Positions 14,543-22,491 of a stretch of DNA of 64,000 nucleotides are shown piece by piece (position 1 is the stretch's first letter; the number at the start of each line of letters is the position of its first letter). The stretch is from JASDSY01 sp041441465. Its GTDB lineage: Bacteria > Muiribacteriota > UBA9980. The DNA is taken from contig JASDSY010000011.1 in the NCBI GenBank assembly GCA_041441465.1, forward strand, positions 1 through 64,000, in the 5' to 3' direction. Under the pieces are notes generated by a model, which did no database searches, had not been told where the DNA came from, and was given only the letters and a program-made list of their open reading frames with translations. The position numbers and the translations under genes are program-made.

Positions 14543-16042
14543 TTATTCTATTTTTTTGACTCTTCCATATAATTCTGAAACGAAATAAGCTCTTTCAAGC
14601 ATTTTTAAAAGTGAGTCTGAATTCATTTCCGGGTATGTTTCGGCGAGATTCGTTAATATATCTGTATAGTTTTCGCCATTTTGAATGAGGTCTATAATTG
14701 GTTTGAGTAAGCCTTCAGCCATCTTTTGCAGTTCTTCCGGTTTGATTTCTTCCGCAGCGTTATCTACCACGTTTTGAGCCTGTTTTAATTTCGTAGCAAA
14801 GGTATTTTCCGCTTCCGCAAATGCGGCCGGCTGCATGAGTGGTTTGGGAGCAGGTTCCGTGAGATCAAAATCCTCTTCTTCGAGTCCGTAATTTTTTATG
14901 TAATATACTTTTGTGAATTTTACGCCGGTTTCGGCGAGTGTTTTGTCGCGCGCGGCCAGTTCAGTTTCCACTTCTTTTGGCGCCCATGAAGAAAACACAG
15001 GCATATCAGAATTACCAAAATTCAACTCGCCAATCCAGCGAATTAGCGTATTCATTACGCTGTCGAACATGGCCTGGTCTGAGTCAATTATGTCCTGACG
15101 GACTTCATTATGAACTTTTCCGAGTGAAAATGACCCTTTTTCGCCTTGCTGCGTGGTTAAGGTTTGGCCGAGAATTACTTTCGATATTTGTGCATCGCAA
15201 ATATCTATGAGAGTTTTGTATATTCCGCCATCAGCTTTGGCGTCTGATTTCAGAAATTCAATCGATGAATCATCAGGAATCACTGCAATAGCATCCTGAA
15301 CCATGTTTTCAAGCATTGACATTAAATTATCAGTTTCTGTTTTATCAGCTCCGCGCGGCTGTTTGCCATACATAAACGGCATACCGTATTTTTCGCAAAA
15401 AGTTATTAAAAACTTCATGCCATTTTTTTTGAAAACACACGGCCAGAATACAGACGAAAGAAGCCTGCGGCCATAAGGGTTATCGTAACTATCTCCATGA
15501 GACGCAATAAGAAACTTTCTTTCCGGTACAGGTTCGCCGTTACAATTTTGCTTACTGCGAAAAAGCAGCGAATTATCTTCAGCGGAAAAGCAAAACCATT
15601 CAGGTGGTTTTCCCTGAACTTTTGACGGAAATATATAATCGCCGTTTTTTTCCCATATAACTTCGAGCGGTTGAAAACCAAAGTATGGCGCGTCAAGAAT
15701 CTCTTCTTTTATTTTTCTGATGTCAAATCCTTCAAATATCTTTTGAATAATTTTAGCCTGGCTTGACTTTGCCTTTTTTTGCCGGTCAATAGACCAGCTA
15801 AGATTTTGTACTCCGGCTTTTCTCGAACCAATGCAGGCTGTCACCTGGTCATCGTATAGTAATTCACGATATATTCGTACGTCTTTGCCCTGACGCCTTA
15901 AAATCGGGTCAGGGTCAGGCAAAAAACTTAAAAAACTAACAAAATCTAATGCTGTATGCCTTGTTGCAATTTCATTCGAAAGTGAATTTTTGTTAGGTTT
16001 GAATTCGATATAATTATTGCTGTTTAACCATAATTTAGCCAT
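14543..16042 (-). CDS. Portal protein (Mu gp29 / DUF935 family)
   Basis: A 499-residue portal protein of the DUF935 family. Recognisable stretches are DPDPILRRQGKDVRIYREL (about 42-60), YDDQVTACIGSRKAGVQNL, EVIWEKNGDYIFP and the later LGQTLTTQQGEKGSFSLGKV (about 290-310), all typical of Mu-like portals. Twelve copies form the ring through which DNA enters the head. It follows terminase large by 12 nt. Length is normal for the family and no breaks are seen. Confidence 0.9.
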   Translation of the reverse strand: MAKLWLNSNNYIEFKPNKNSLSNEIATRHTALDFVSFLSFLPDPDPILRRQGKDVRIYRELLYDDQVTACIGSRKAGVQNLSWSIDRQKKAKSSQAKIIQKIFEGFDIRKIKEEILDAPYFGFQPLEVIWEKNGDYIFPSKVQGKPPEWFCFSAEDNSLLFRSKQNCNGEPVPERKFLIASHGDSYDNPYGRRLLSSVFWPCVFKKNGMKFLITFCEKYGMPFMYGKQPRGADKTETDNLMSMLENMVQDAIAVIPDDSSIEFLKSDAKADGGIYKTLIDICDAQISKVILGQTLTTQQGEKGSFSLGKVHNEVRQDIIDSDQAMFDSVMNTLIRWIGELNFGNSDMPVFSSWAPKEVETELAARDKTLAETGVKFTKVYYIKNYGLEEEDFDLTEPAPKPLMQPAAFAEAENTFATKLKQAQNVVDNAAEEIKPEELQKMAEGLLKPIIDLIQNGENYTDILTNLAETYPEMNSDSLLKMLERAYFVSELYGRVKKIE

Positions 16043-16054
16043 ATTAACCTCTTT

Positions 16055-17431
16055 TTATAGTCCTTCTAAAAGTTTTCTGAAATCGCCATAATTTTTTAAA
16101 AAGTCTGGCGTTCTGCGTTTGGTCGATGATGCCGCTATTATCGGGCCAGCCGAGTCATCGGCTGCGTTTACTGCTAATCCAAGCGCCCAGAACCTATCGC
16201 CGTGACCATCCGTGTTGCTCATATCAACATCAAAACGTTCATTATTACTAACTGACACTATTTTCCGAACAGAATGAAGGTCTTCACGTACATCATGATC
16301 AGCAGGTACACGAATTTTAGAATCTTGAAACCTCGTAAGCAATTTATATGCAAGAATGCCTTTGGTTTTTCCGGCAAAATTAATCATTTCAACACGGTAT
16401 TTACCAAACATTTCCTGAGCTGTTTCGGCAAGCTGCATTCCAAGACCCGTAGCATCGATACAGGCTCTTCTAATTTTAGGATTTCTTAATAATTCTGATA
16501 ATACCTGCCATTGGACACTAAACGGCGCTTTTTCCATTACTTTGACCATCCGGGTATAAAGAACGTCTCCGAGTTCTTCTAATAACCATATGACGCTAAG
16601 GTGTTTTCGACGGGCAATATCATAACCGAGATAAAGATTACCCTGGCATTCTTCGAGGTCTCTTAGTATTTGGTGCGATTCGCAGGAACCTATTAATTCA
16701 TAAGGAAGGAAGGCACCGACTTCGTCAACCGGTATGCAGCAATATTCCTGCTGCCATGTAAATTCATCAGCACAGGATTTTCGCTCGTCTTCAATCCATT
16801 GTTCACGTTCTTTTTTTGTTAATTTCTTTTTTAATATCTTATCTGCGAGGCCATCTTCCACTGCTTTTTGAATTGGAGTAGTATGAAGGTTCCAATTTAA
16901 TTGGCCTTTCTTAATTTCGTCGATAAATTTGTAATACAGGCAGCTTTGCCCGTTATGAGTGGATAATATTCTGAGCGGATAGCCCCATGTTATACACGGT
17001 TTTGCCGCCGTCCATAGGCCGCGTTGATCTTCGTGCCAGGCAAATTCGTCGAGTATGACTTTGCCGCCTTTTGAACGGAATCGTTTAGGACTTGATGACA
17101 TAGCCGTTATTTTCGAGCCATTATTGAATTCGATAACGAAAGTTTTTACGTCTTTTTCTTCATCGAGAAATTCTTCATTATGCGGTTTAGCAGCTAAATT
17201 TAGTAATTTCGCCCAACGTTCGCAGTAAATAATATATTCCTTTGCTGCGGATTCATCGGCGGATGAAAACCACACCGCAGGAACGCGGCCAGCTGCACAA
17301 TCTTCGACATCTTCGTAAGATTGCACATAAGTAGCGCCTATACGGCGAGACTTTTCCCATATCTTAATTTTCGATTTATCTTTTAGCCATTCAATTTGAT
17401 ATGGCAAGAAAAATTTATTATTCAAGTCCAA
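16055..17431 (-). CDS. Terminase large subunit (Mu gp28-like)
   Basis: A 458-residue packaging motor. The ATPase domain has a deviant Walker A, KSRRIGATY (27-35), as in other gp28-type terminases, and Walker B VILDEF (125-130). The RNase-H-like nuclease domain has acidic residues at D271 (LGYDIA), D326 (CIDATG) and D412 (GHGDRFW). It pumps DNA into the head and cuts it. The start overlaps the small-subunit gene by 14 nt. All key residues are present. Confidence 0.92.
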   Translation of the reverse strand: MDLNNKFFLPYQIEWLKDKSKIKIWEKSRRIGATYVQSYEDVEDCAAGRVPAVWFSSADESAAKEYIIYCERWAKLLNLAAKPHNEEFLDEEKDVKTFVIEFNNGSKITAMSSSPKRFRSKGGKVILDEFAWHEDQRGLWTAAKPCITWGYPLRILSTHNGQSCLYYKFIDEIKKGQLNWNLHTTPIQKAVEDGLADKILKKKLTKKEREQWIEDERKSCADEFTWQQEYCCIPVDEVGAFLPYELIGSCESHQILRDLEECQGNLYLGYDIARRKHLSVIWLLEELGDVLYTRMVKVMEKAPFSVQWQVLSELLRNPKIRRACIDATGLGMQLAETAQEMFGKYRVEMINFAGKTKGILAYKLLTRFQDSKIRVPADHDVREDLHSVRKIVSVSNNERFDVDMSNTDGHGDRFWALGLAVNAADDSAGPIIAASSTKRRTPDFLKNYGDFRKLLEGL

Positions 17432-17834
17432 GCTCTTTTCTCAATAAATTCAATGCTTCTACTTTAGCATTTTTCGATTCGTCAGTATTTTCTGGCTTAA
17501 CATCTTTATTTGTTTCTGACTCATACTTTTGAGCTTTTGGAATTATATCCCAGAGTTTGCACAATAATTGTACTCTTTGAGCGGAAGGCTCTTTTCCGCC
17601 CTGCATATCGTCGGTAATTGACCGTATTAATTCGGTAGCCAGAGAATACATTTCAGAATGGTTGACCGTTCTGGCTTTAATCAAATTTTCGCGCTTACTT
17701 TCCCAATTATATTGTTTTACCCACGACCAAACAGTTTTATCCGAAACGCCGAGTGTTTTGGCGATATCTATAATTGTTCTTGCTTCACTGATATACATGC
17801 GTTCTGCGTCAGGAAGCAGATTTTTTTTAGCCAT
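17418..17834 (-). CDS. Terminase small subunit-like DNA-binding protein (DUF1804-like)
   Basis: A 138-residue protein with an N-terminal helix-turn-helix (TIIDIAKTLGVSDKTVWSWVKQYNWE, about 20-45), then helices and a polar linker. Together with its position directly before terminase large this points to the small, DNA-recognising subunit. The family resembles DUF1804 of Mu-like phages more than Mu gp27. Overlaps both neighbours. Confidence 0.8.
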   Translation of the reverse strand: MAKKNLLPDAERMYISEARTIIDIAKTLGVSDKTVWSWVKQYNWESKRENLIKARTVNHSEMYSLATELIRSITDDMQGGKEPSAQRVQLLCKLWDIIPKAQKYESETNKDVKPENTDESKNAKVEALNLLRKELGLE

Positions 17835-18072
17835 TCAAATCGCTCTCCATGGCATCAATTTTTTCTTTGAGTTCTTTAATTTCGTTGACTAATTGCTCTA
17901 ACTTTTCAGCATAAGTCTTGATTTGTGCCGCATTTGTTTTTTCTATTTCATCTTCGTAAGGATTTATAAGCTCATTCATCAAAAGGATTATTCCTTTTGC
18001 TTCAAGTCTTTTATTTCTGAATTTTCGTTTATTTTCAGCAAGTATTCCACGTAAAGCCATAATATCAGCCAT
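17827..18072 (-). CDS. Coiled-coil phage protein of unknown function
   Basis: An 81-residue, highly charged protein predicted to be one long coiled coil (EKLEQLVNEIKELKEKIDAM). Its start overlaps the previous gene by 8 nt; a second ATG (18060) is possible. Proteins like this sit before terminase in Mu-like phages (gp25/gp26 position). Confidence 0.6.
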   Translation of the reverse strand: MADIMALRGILAENKRKFRNKRLEAKGIILLMNELINPYEDEIEKTNAAQIKTYAEKLEQLVNEIKELKEKIDAMESDLNG

Positions 18073-18412
18073 TTACATTGTCTCCTTTGGGTTGTAATTT
18101 TTGATTTTTCATGAGCGGACAGAATTGATTGCTATTTATTTTCTCGATCAATGATGTTAGCTGACTGCTCTGATATTCGAGCCGCTCCAGAATTTTCTGG
18201 TTTTGTTCTTCGTTTTTTATAGCATTTTCGCCGAGTGTGGTAATCAATTTATCGATGTAATCAAATAATTTTGTTTCTCTTTTCGCTGATACATCATCGT
18301 TTTTATCCTCTTTTGATGTCGTCCGCTTGAAATAATGATAGAGGACTATTCCGAGGATAACTATAGAACTGCCCGTTTGTAAGACCTGTAACGTCATTTT
18401 AAATTCTTCCAT
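18065..18412 (-). CDS. Membrane-anchored coiled-coil protein (DUF2730-like)
   Basis: A 115-residue protein with an N-terminal membrane span (about 13-28, SIVILGIVLYHYF) and a charged coiled-coil remainder, the layout of DUF2730-type proteins just before terminase in Mu-like phages. It is the first gene of the minus-strand head block and reads out of the dyad-containing region at 18413-18601. A holin function is possible but unproven. Confidence 0.6.
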   Translation of the reverse strand: MEEFKMTLQVLQTGSSIVILGIVLYHYFKRTTSKEDKNDDVSAKRETKLFDYIDKLITTLGENAIKNEEQNQKILERLEYQSSQLTSLIEKINSNQFCPLMKNQKLQPKGDNVNG

Positions 18413-18601
18413 GCTTTTTTCCTTCCCATAAAAGTCTTGTCTATTCTGATTTTATAACCTTTTCTTTCTAAATTCTACTAAGGGTTACAGTGGATTTTAT
18501 AGCAGAAGTTCTACTGTAAAATCTACTTTTTCCTATATTAGAAACTACTTGGAAAATCGCATAAAATCAGATTATCGAACCCGGAAATTGAAGGTGAAAA
18601 A
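18413..18601. promoter_or_regulatory. Divergent late control region with a 19-bp dyad
   Basis: This gap separates the two divergent late operons. Bases 18489-18507 and 18509-18527 form a near-perfect palindrome (three departures from symmetry, two of them G-U type) around position 18508. A second inverted pair, CTGATTTTAT (18446-18455) and ATAAAATCAG (18561-18570), brackets it. No good -35 hexamer is visible on either side, as expected for Mor/C-activated late promoters. I infer an activator site serving both directions. Confidence 0.5.
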
Positions 18602-19573
18602 ATGACTTTAAAAGATGTTGCAATTTTCATGTCCGGTAAACACACGGACATGAACGGAAACGAAAAAGAGTGGACCAACAGAGACTTAGACAAAATTATT
18701 GAAAGATACAACCCGGCACTTCATGAAGCGCCGGTTGTGATTGGACATCCAGCCACAAATGCTCCGGCGTTTGGCTGGGTAGAATCGCTTAAAAGAGTAG
18801 GGAATATACTCTACGCTGATTTTAAGAACACAACCAAAGAGTTTATTGACATGTTGAAAGAAGGACGTTTTAAAAAACGTTCAGCGTCATTCTATCCAGA
18901 CATGACGCTGCGCCATGTCGGTTTTTTAGGTGCAACACCGCCGGCAGTAAAAGGGCTTCCCGAATTTTCCTTTGGTGAAAATGAAGCCACGATTATCGAA
19001 TTTGAAGAATTTCAAAATCAAAAAAATATATCAATAACAGGAGGAAATGAAATTATGACACCGGAAGAAATGCAGGCGAAAATCGCCGAACACCAAAATT
19101 CATCCAGAGACTTTGCCGAGAGAAATAAAATTCTTGAAACTGAAAATCAAGAATTGAAAAAAAGGCTTGAGGCTATGGAAATCAAAAACAGAAAAAGCGA
19201 ACATGCAAATTTTTGCGAAAAAATTATCGCTGAAGGGAAATTGTCACCGGCGAAAAAAGCAGAAATAATGGATTTCATGGAAATATTGTCCGGCGCGGCC
19301 TCATACAATTTTTCTGAAGGCGGCGCTGCTGCTCCGCTCGACAAATTCAAAGGATTTCTTGAAAATATGCCAAAAGTGGTTGAATTTGGCGAAACAGCAA
19401 CAAAACAAAACTCAGGCGCAACAACCAGCACAACAACTGAAAATTCACTCCAGACACCTCGTGGTGTCAGTGTTGACCCTGAAAGTCAGGAACTTCACAA
19501 TCGTGCGACGGAATACGCCGAAAAGCACAATGTCTCTTACAACATTGCAATTAACAAAGTAATAAAAAAATAA
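18602..19573 (+). CDS. Prohead protease with fused scaffold (Mu gpI-like)
   Basis: A 323-residue protein of the Mu I family. Residues about 1-125 are the protease part (ERYNPALHEAPVVIGHP, GWVESLKRV, RSASFYPD); the rest is a Glu/Lys-rich coiled-coil scaffold. By family it cleaves scaffold and capsid during head maturation. RBS AAGGTG. An internal in-frame start at 19055 probably makes the scaffold alone. It directly precedes the capsid gene. Confidence 0.87.
   Translation: MTLKDVAIFMSGKHTDMNGNEKEWTNRDLDKIIERYNPALHEAPVVIGHPATNAPAFGWVESLKRVGNILYADFKNTTKEFIDMLKEGRFKKRSASFYPDMTLRHVGFLGATPPAVKGLPEFSFGENEATIIEFEEFQNQKNISITGGNEIMTPEEMQAKIAEHQNSSRDFAERNKILETENQELKKRLEAMEIKNRKSEHANFCEKIIAEGKLSPAKKAEIMDFMEILSGAASYNFSEGGAAAPLDKFKGFLENMPKVVEFGETATKQNSGATTSTTTENSLQTPRGVSVDPESQELHNRATEYAEKHNVSYNIAINKVIKK
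19055..19573 (+). CDS. Scaffold protein from an internal in-frame start (Mu Z-like)
   Basis: An ATG at codon 152 of the protease gene has GGAGGA (19040-19045) about 9 nt upstream, a strong RBS in the middle of the gene. It would yield a 172-residue scaffold (MTPEEMQAKIAEHQ...) with a coiled coil at about 20-55 and an Asn/Thr/Gln-rich C-terminus. Mu uses the same co-terminal arrangement for I and Z. Confidence 0.65.
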   Translation: MTPEEMQAKIAEHQNSSRDFAERNKILETENQELKKRLEAMEIKNRKSEHANFCEKIIAEGKLSPAKKAEIMDFMEILSGAASYNFSEGGAAAPLDKFKGFLENMPKVVEFGETATKQNSGATTSTTTENSLQTPRGVSVDPESQELHNRATEYAEKHNVSYNIAINKVIKK

Positions 19574-19585
19574 CGGAGGTAAAAA

Positions 19586-20509
19586 ATGCCAAGATTAGAA
19601 AATTTAAGGATAGTCGATCGCGTATTGACTGAACGCGCACTCGGTTATCAAAATCAGGCCCTTATCGCAGATGCGTTATTTCCTATCGTAATGGTTGACA
19701 AAGAACGTTCTTTGCTGCCTAAATTCGGCAAGGAAGCTTTTAAGATATACAATACGGAACGTGCAATAAGAGCTGAATCGAACGTAATGAAACCTGAAGG
19801 TATAACTACAATTCCATTGACAACCCAGGAACATGATCTCGCGCATCCAATTGATTACCGCGAAGCCGCTGAATCGGAATATGATCTTTATTTACGTGCG
19901 ACAGATATAGTAACTAAAGCAATAATGTTAAGACGCGAAAAAAAAGCAGCCGATCTGGCTCAAAATCTTTCGAATTTTCCGACAGGTCATAAAGTAACTC
20001 TTGCGGCTGATGCCAAATGGTCTAATCCGACTGGCGCTAATTCCAATCCTATTGACCAGATTGATTCGGCCAAAGAAGTAGTCAGAGGGAAAATAGGTGC
20101 AGACCCTAATACTCTTGTATTGGGAGCAATTGCGTTTATGCATTTAAAGAAACATCCGGCAATTGTTGACAAGGTAAAATATTCAATGAAAGGCGTAATT
20201 ACCGTCGAATTGCTTAAAGAAATTCTCGGAATTGAAAATATCTATGTTGGTAAAGCCGTATATAGTTCTGATGCAGGCGTGTTTGGAGATATCTGGGCCG
20301 ATAACGCTATTCTTGCATACAACCCGACCGGCGCCCGCTCGGTTGAGGAACCGGCATACGGTTATACGCCTCGCCGTATTGGTAACCCGCTTGTTGACAA
20401 ATATACAACGGAAGGCAATAAAATAACGTATGTTCGTGCAACTGATAACTTTGAAGTTGCAATAGTCGGCAGTGAAGCAGGTTACATCATTAACGATGTA
20501 GCGGCATAA
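19586..20509 (+). CDS. Major capsid protein
   Basis: A 307-residue protein following the protease/scaffold with RBS CGGAGG, the position of Mu gene T. The sequence (VLTERALGYQNQALIADALFP..., later ARSVEEPAYGYTPRRIGNP) resembles HK97-fold capsid proteins of Mu-like and related phages. The N-terminus lacks a long delta domain, consistent with a separate scaffold. Length matches gpT (about 305). Assignment rests mainly on size and context. Confidence 0.82.
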   Translation: MPRLENLRIVDRVLTERALGYQNQALIADALFPIVMVDKERSLLPKFGKEAFKIYNTERAIRAESNVMKPEGITTIPLTTQEHDLAHPIDYREAAESEYDLYLRATDIVTKAIMLRREKKAADLAQNLSNFPTGHKVTLAADAKWSNPTGANSNPIDQIDSAKEVVRGKIGADPNTLVLGAIAFMHLKKHPAIVDKVKYSMKGVITVELLKEILGIENIYVGKAVYSSDAGVFGDIWADNAILAYNPTGARSVEEPAYGYTPRRIGNPLVDKYTTEGNKITYVRATDNFEVAIVGSEAGYIINDVAA

Positions 20510-20568
20510 AATTTTAATAAAATATAGGCCGCTTTAGCTGGCGGCCTAACTTGAAAGGATGATTCTAA

Positions 20569-20640
20569 ATGGCAATGACAAAATACAGAATTAAAGGCAC
20601 AGCCGTTTTTATAAAAAAGACTGTCATTATTAATGGATAA
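20569..20640 (+). pseudogene. 5' remnant of the next phage gene
   Basis: A 23-codon frame (MAMTKYRIKGTAVFIKKTV...) with RBS AAAGGAT 9 nt upstream, following the capsid gene after a TAGGCCGC/GCGGCCTA hairpin (20525-20548). The first 15 residues look like the start of a structural gene. The remainder coincides with the terminator of the convergent host gene. I infer a deletion joining phage to host near 20,605-20,617 that removed the tail module. Confidence 0.55.
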
Positions 20641-20659
20641 ATAGTGACAGTCTTTTTTT
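20618..20659. terminator. Bidirectional terminator at the prophage/host junction
   Basis: AGACTGTCA (20618-20626) pairs with TGACAGTCT (20645-20653) with T-runs on both sides (seven T on the + strand, six T on the minus strand). It ends the phospholipase-D-like gene on the minus strand and also stops the phage late transcript. Confidence 0.8.
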
Positions 20660-20677
20660 ATTTAAATATGATACATT

Positions 20678-21775
20678 CTATTTTTTTATCGTAACTGGGG
20701 CGATCTCTACTTGGGGCGCACCATAAATTTTGGCAAATTCATTGTAATAACGTTCGGCATAATACTTGTCTTTTATTATTACAATATTTTCATCATTTTT
20801 GGTGTTGGCAGCCTTAGTATAATTATGTGAGCCGGTAATAACCATGGCGGAATTAGCAGATTCATGATCGATAACCACAAATTTATCATGAAGCTGCGAC
20901 CTGGAATTGGTGTCCTGCTTTATGTTCATATTCCTGTCTTTTAAAGCTTTATAACCGCTCGCTTTACCGCCGATCGAAAGATTATCACACATGCCTCTTA
21001 CTAAAATTCCCTTTTTATGACGATCAGTAAACGCTTCTATTATTTCAGCATCAGTAAAAGCGAAAATTACAAAAGATACGAATTTTTGTGCGCTAAGAAT
21101 ATAATTAGTGATAATTGAACTTATATCATCAGTAGGTGAGAAATAAACTTCAACTTCAATTGAATCAACTTTAAAATGCCGAGGTAGGTTTATTTTTCTC
21201 TTTTTAGCGCCAAATAAATTTTTATCATACATCTGACTGAATTCTTCATTATATAATTTGGCAATATCTGTATTTTCGATTATAAGGGCATTGTTATAAT
21301 CCTGAACAGTATTATTATCTGTAGGATTATAAGAGCCGGTCCATATTTTTTTTGTGTCAACTATACAAAATTTGTTATGACTTTCGCCATTTCCTGAATT
21401 GCCATATTCCTGATCGGTAATAATCTTGATTCCAGCTTTTTCAATTTGACCATAAGCCGATAAATATTTTTTGCTTTTATAATATTTATTGTCAGTTATT
21501 AATTTTACATTTTGCGGTTTAAGCCTTTTAGCTGCTCTTACCATCGAGTCAATAACACACTGCCTGTTAAGTTGATAAAAATGAGCATAAACACTTATAC
21601 TTGCCGAATCAATAAAATTGGCTAATTCGATATCAATATTTCTTGAATCTGGCGGATCGTTGAAAAAAACTTTAATTTTATCAGTTTGCGCCGCTAATGC
21701 GTATGTACCTAAAATTGTTAGAATAAAAATAATTAAAAATAAGGCTAAGCCTGACTTAAATTTTATTTTTTGCAT
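20678..21775 (-). CDS. Exported phospholipase-D-superfamily protein
   Basis: A 365-residue protein with a Sec signal peptide (about 1-29, ending ALAAQ) and two HKD motifs: HNKFCIVD (H133, K135, D140) followed by GSYNPT, and HDKFVVID (H296, K298, D303) followed by GSHNYT. The two half-sites form one phosphodiesterase active site. Substrate could be phospholipid or nucleic acid; bacterial exported members of this shape include Nuc-like nucleases. RBS AAAGGGAT. First host gene right of the prophage. Confidence 0.88.
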   Translation of the reverse strand: MQKIKFKSGLALFLIIFILTILGTYALAAQTDKIKVFFNDPPDSRNIDIELANFIDSASISVYAHFYQLNRQCVIDSMVRAAKRLKPQNVKLITDNKYYKSKKYLSAYGQIEKAGIKIITDQEYGNSGNGESHNKFCIVDTKKIWTGSYNPTDNNTVQDYNNALIIENTDIAKLYNEEFSQMYDKNLFGAKKRKINLPRHFKVDSIEVEVYFSPTDDISSIITNYILSAQKFVSFVIFAFTDAEIIEAFTDRHKKGILVRGMCDNLSIGGKASGYKALKDRNMNIKQDTNSRSQLHDKFVVIDHESANSAMVITGSHNYTKAANTKNDENIVIIKDKYYAERYYNEFAKIYGAPQVEIAPVTIKK

Positions 21776-21898
21776 TTTATTATATCCCTTTCAAAATTAA
21801 AATCATCTTCTGCGGTTTTTATCTTTTCGTTATGAATAATAAAAATAACAACCAATATTTGATCAGTTTACATAATATTAATTATCAGAAGTTTTATT

Positions 21899-22465
21899 CT
21901 ATGATGGAAGCCTGTCACTTAAATATTCTGAGTTAAAACTTTGAGCCATTATTTCCATGTAAACTTCATCAAACCTTTTGCCATTAATCTTAAATGCATG
22001 AGTGCGTCTCCCGAATTCTTTAAAACCGGCATTTTTGTAAGATTTAATCGCCATTTCATTGAATGAAAAAACTCTTAACATGATATTATTTAAGTTCAAA
22101 ATTTTAAAGCCGTAACATAACAATAATTCTAGAGCTTCCTGACCATATCCTTTGCTTCTGTATTGTTCATCGCCGATAAAAAGCCCGACTTCTGCTGTGC
22201 CATGCATATTGTTAATGTTAAATATAGAGCAGTTGCCAATTAAATTTTCAGGCTGCTTATGAACTATCGCAAAATTATGACCATCTTTCGCCAATTTTTC
22301 AATAAATTCCTTTTCACTTAAAGTGCTCACATTCATTGTGGTATTTCCTAATCCAACAGTTACTTTAAGGTCATTCATCCATGTTGTGTATGTAATATAA
22401 TCTTCAGTATTAACAGGCGAAAGGAACAGATTTTTACCTTCGAATTTTTTAAAATATTTAGACAT
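21899..22465 (-). CDS. GNAT acetyltransferase (RimJ/RimL type)
   Basis: A 188-residue GCN5-related N-acetyltransferase. The acetyl-CoA loop is visible as EQYRSKGYGQEALELLLCYGF (about residues 100-120), preceded by AEVGLFIGD and followed by LNNIMLRVFSFNEMAIKSYKNAGFKEFGR, the usual RimJ/RimL end. Substrate unknown (ribosomal protein N-terminus or small molecule). It lies 26 nt after the HD-GYP gene with GGAGG and may be the last gene of that operon. Confidence 0.88.
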   Translation of the reverse strand: MSKYFKKFEGKNLFLSPVNTEDYITYTTWMNDLKVTVGLGNTTMNVSTLSEKEFIEKLAKDGHNFAIVHKQPENLIGNCSIFNINNMHGTAEVGLFIGDEQYRSKGYGQEALELLLCYGFKILNLNNIMLRVFSFNEMAIKSYKNAGFKEFGRRTHAFKINGKRFDEVYMEIMAQSFNSEYLSDRLPS

Positions 22466-22491
22466 AATTCAATTCCTCCGGTAATTAAAAA

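Larger units (their letters stand above)
1200..20617 (+). mobile_element. Truncated Mu-like transposable prophage
   Basis: Contains, in order, a repressor/Ner switch, DDE transposase A, ATPase B, GemA, Gam, Mor, terminase, portal, MuF head protein, gpG, protease/scaffold and major capsid protein. This is the Mu early and head gene set. Tail genes and a recognisable lysozyme are missing. The right junction is inferred at about 20,605-20,617, where a phage reading frame stops inside the terminator of the neighbouring host gene. The left end is not defined: it lies left of 1257 and may be hidden by the repeat and gap. I could not identify terminal transposase-binding sites or a 5-bp target duplication. 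Confidence 0.85.
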
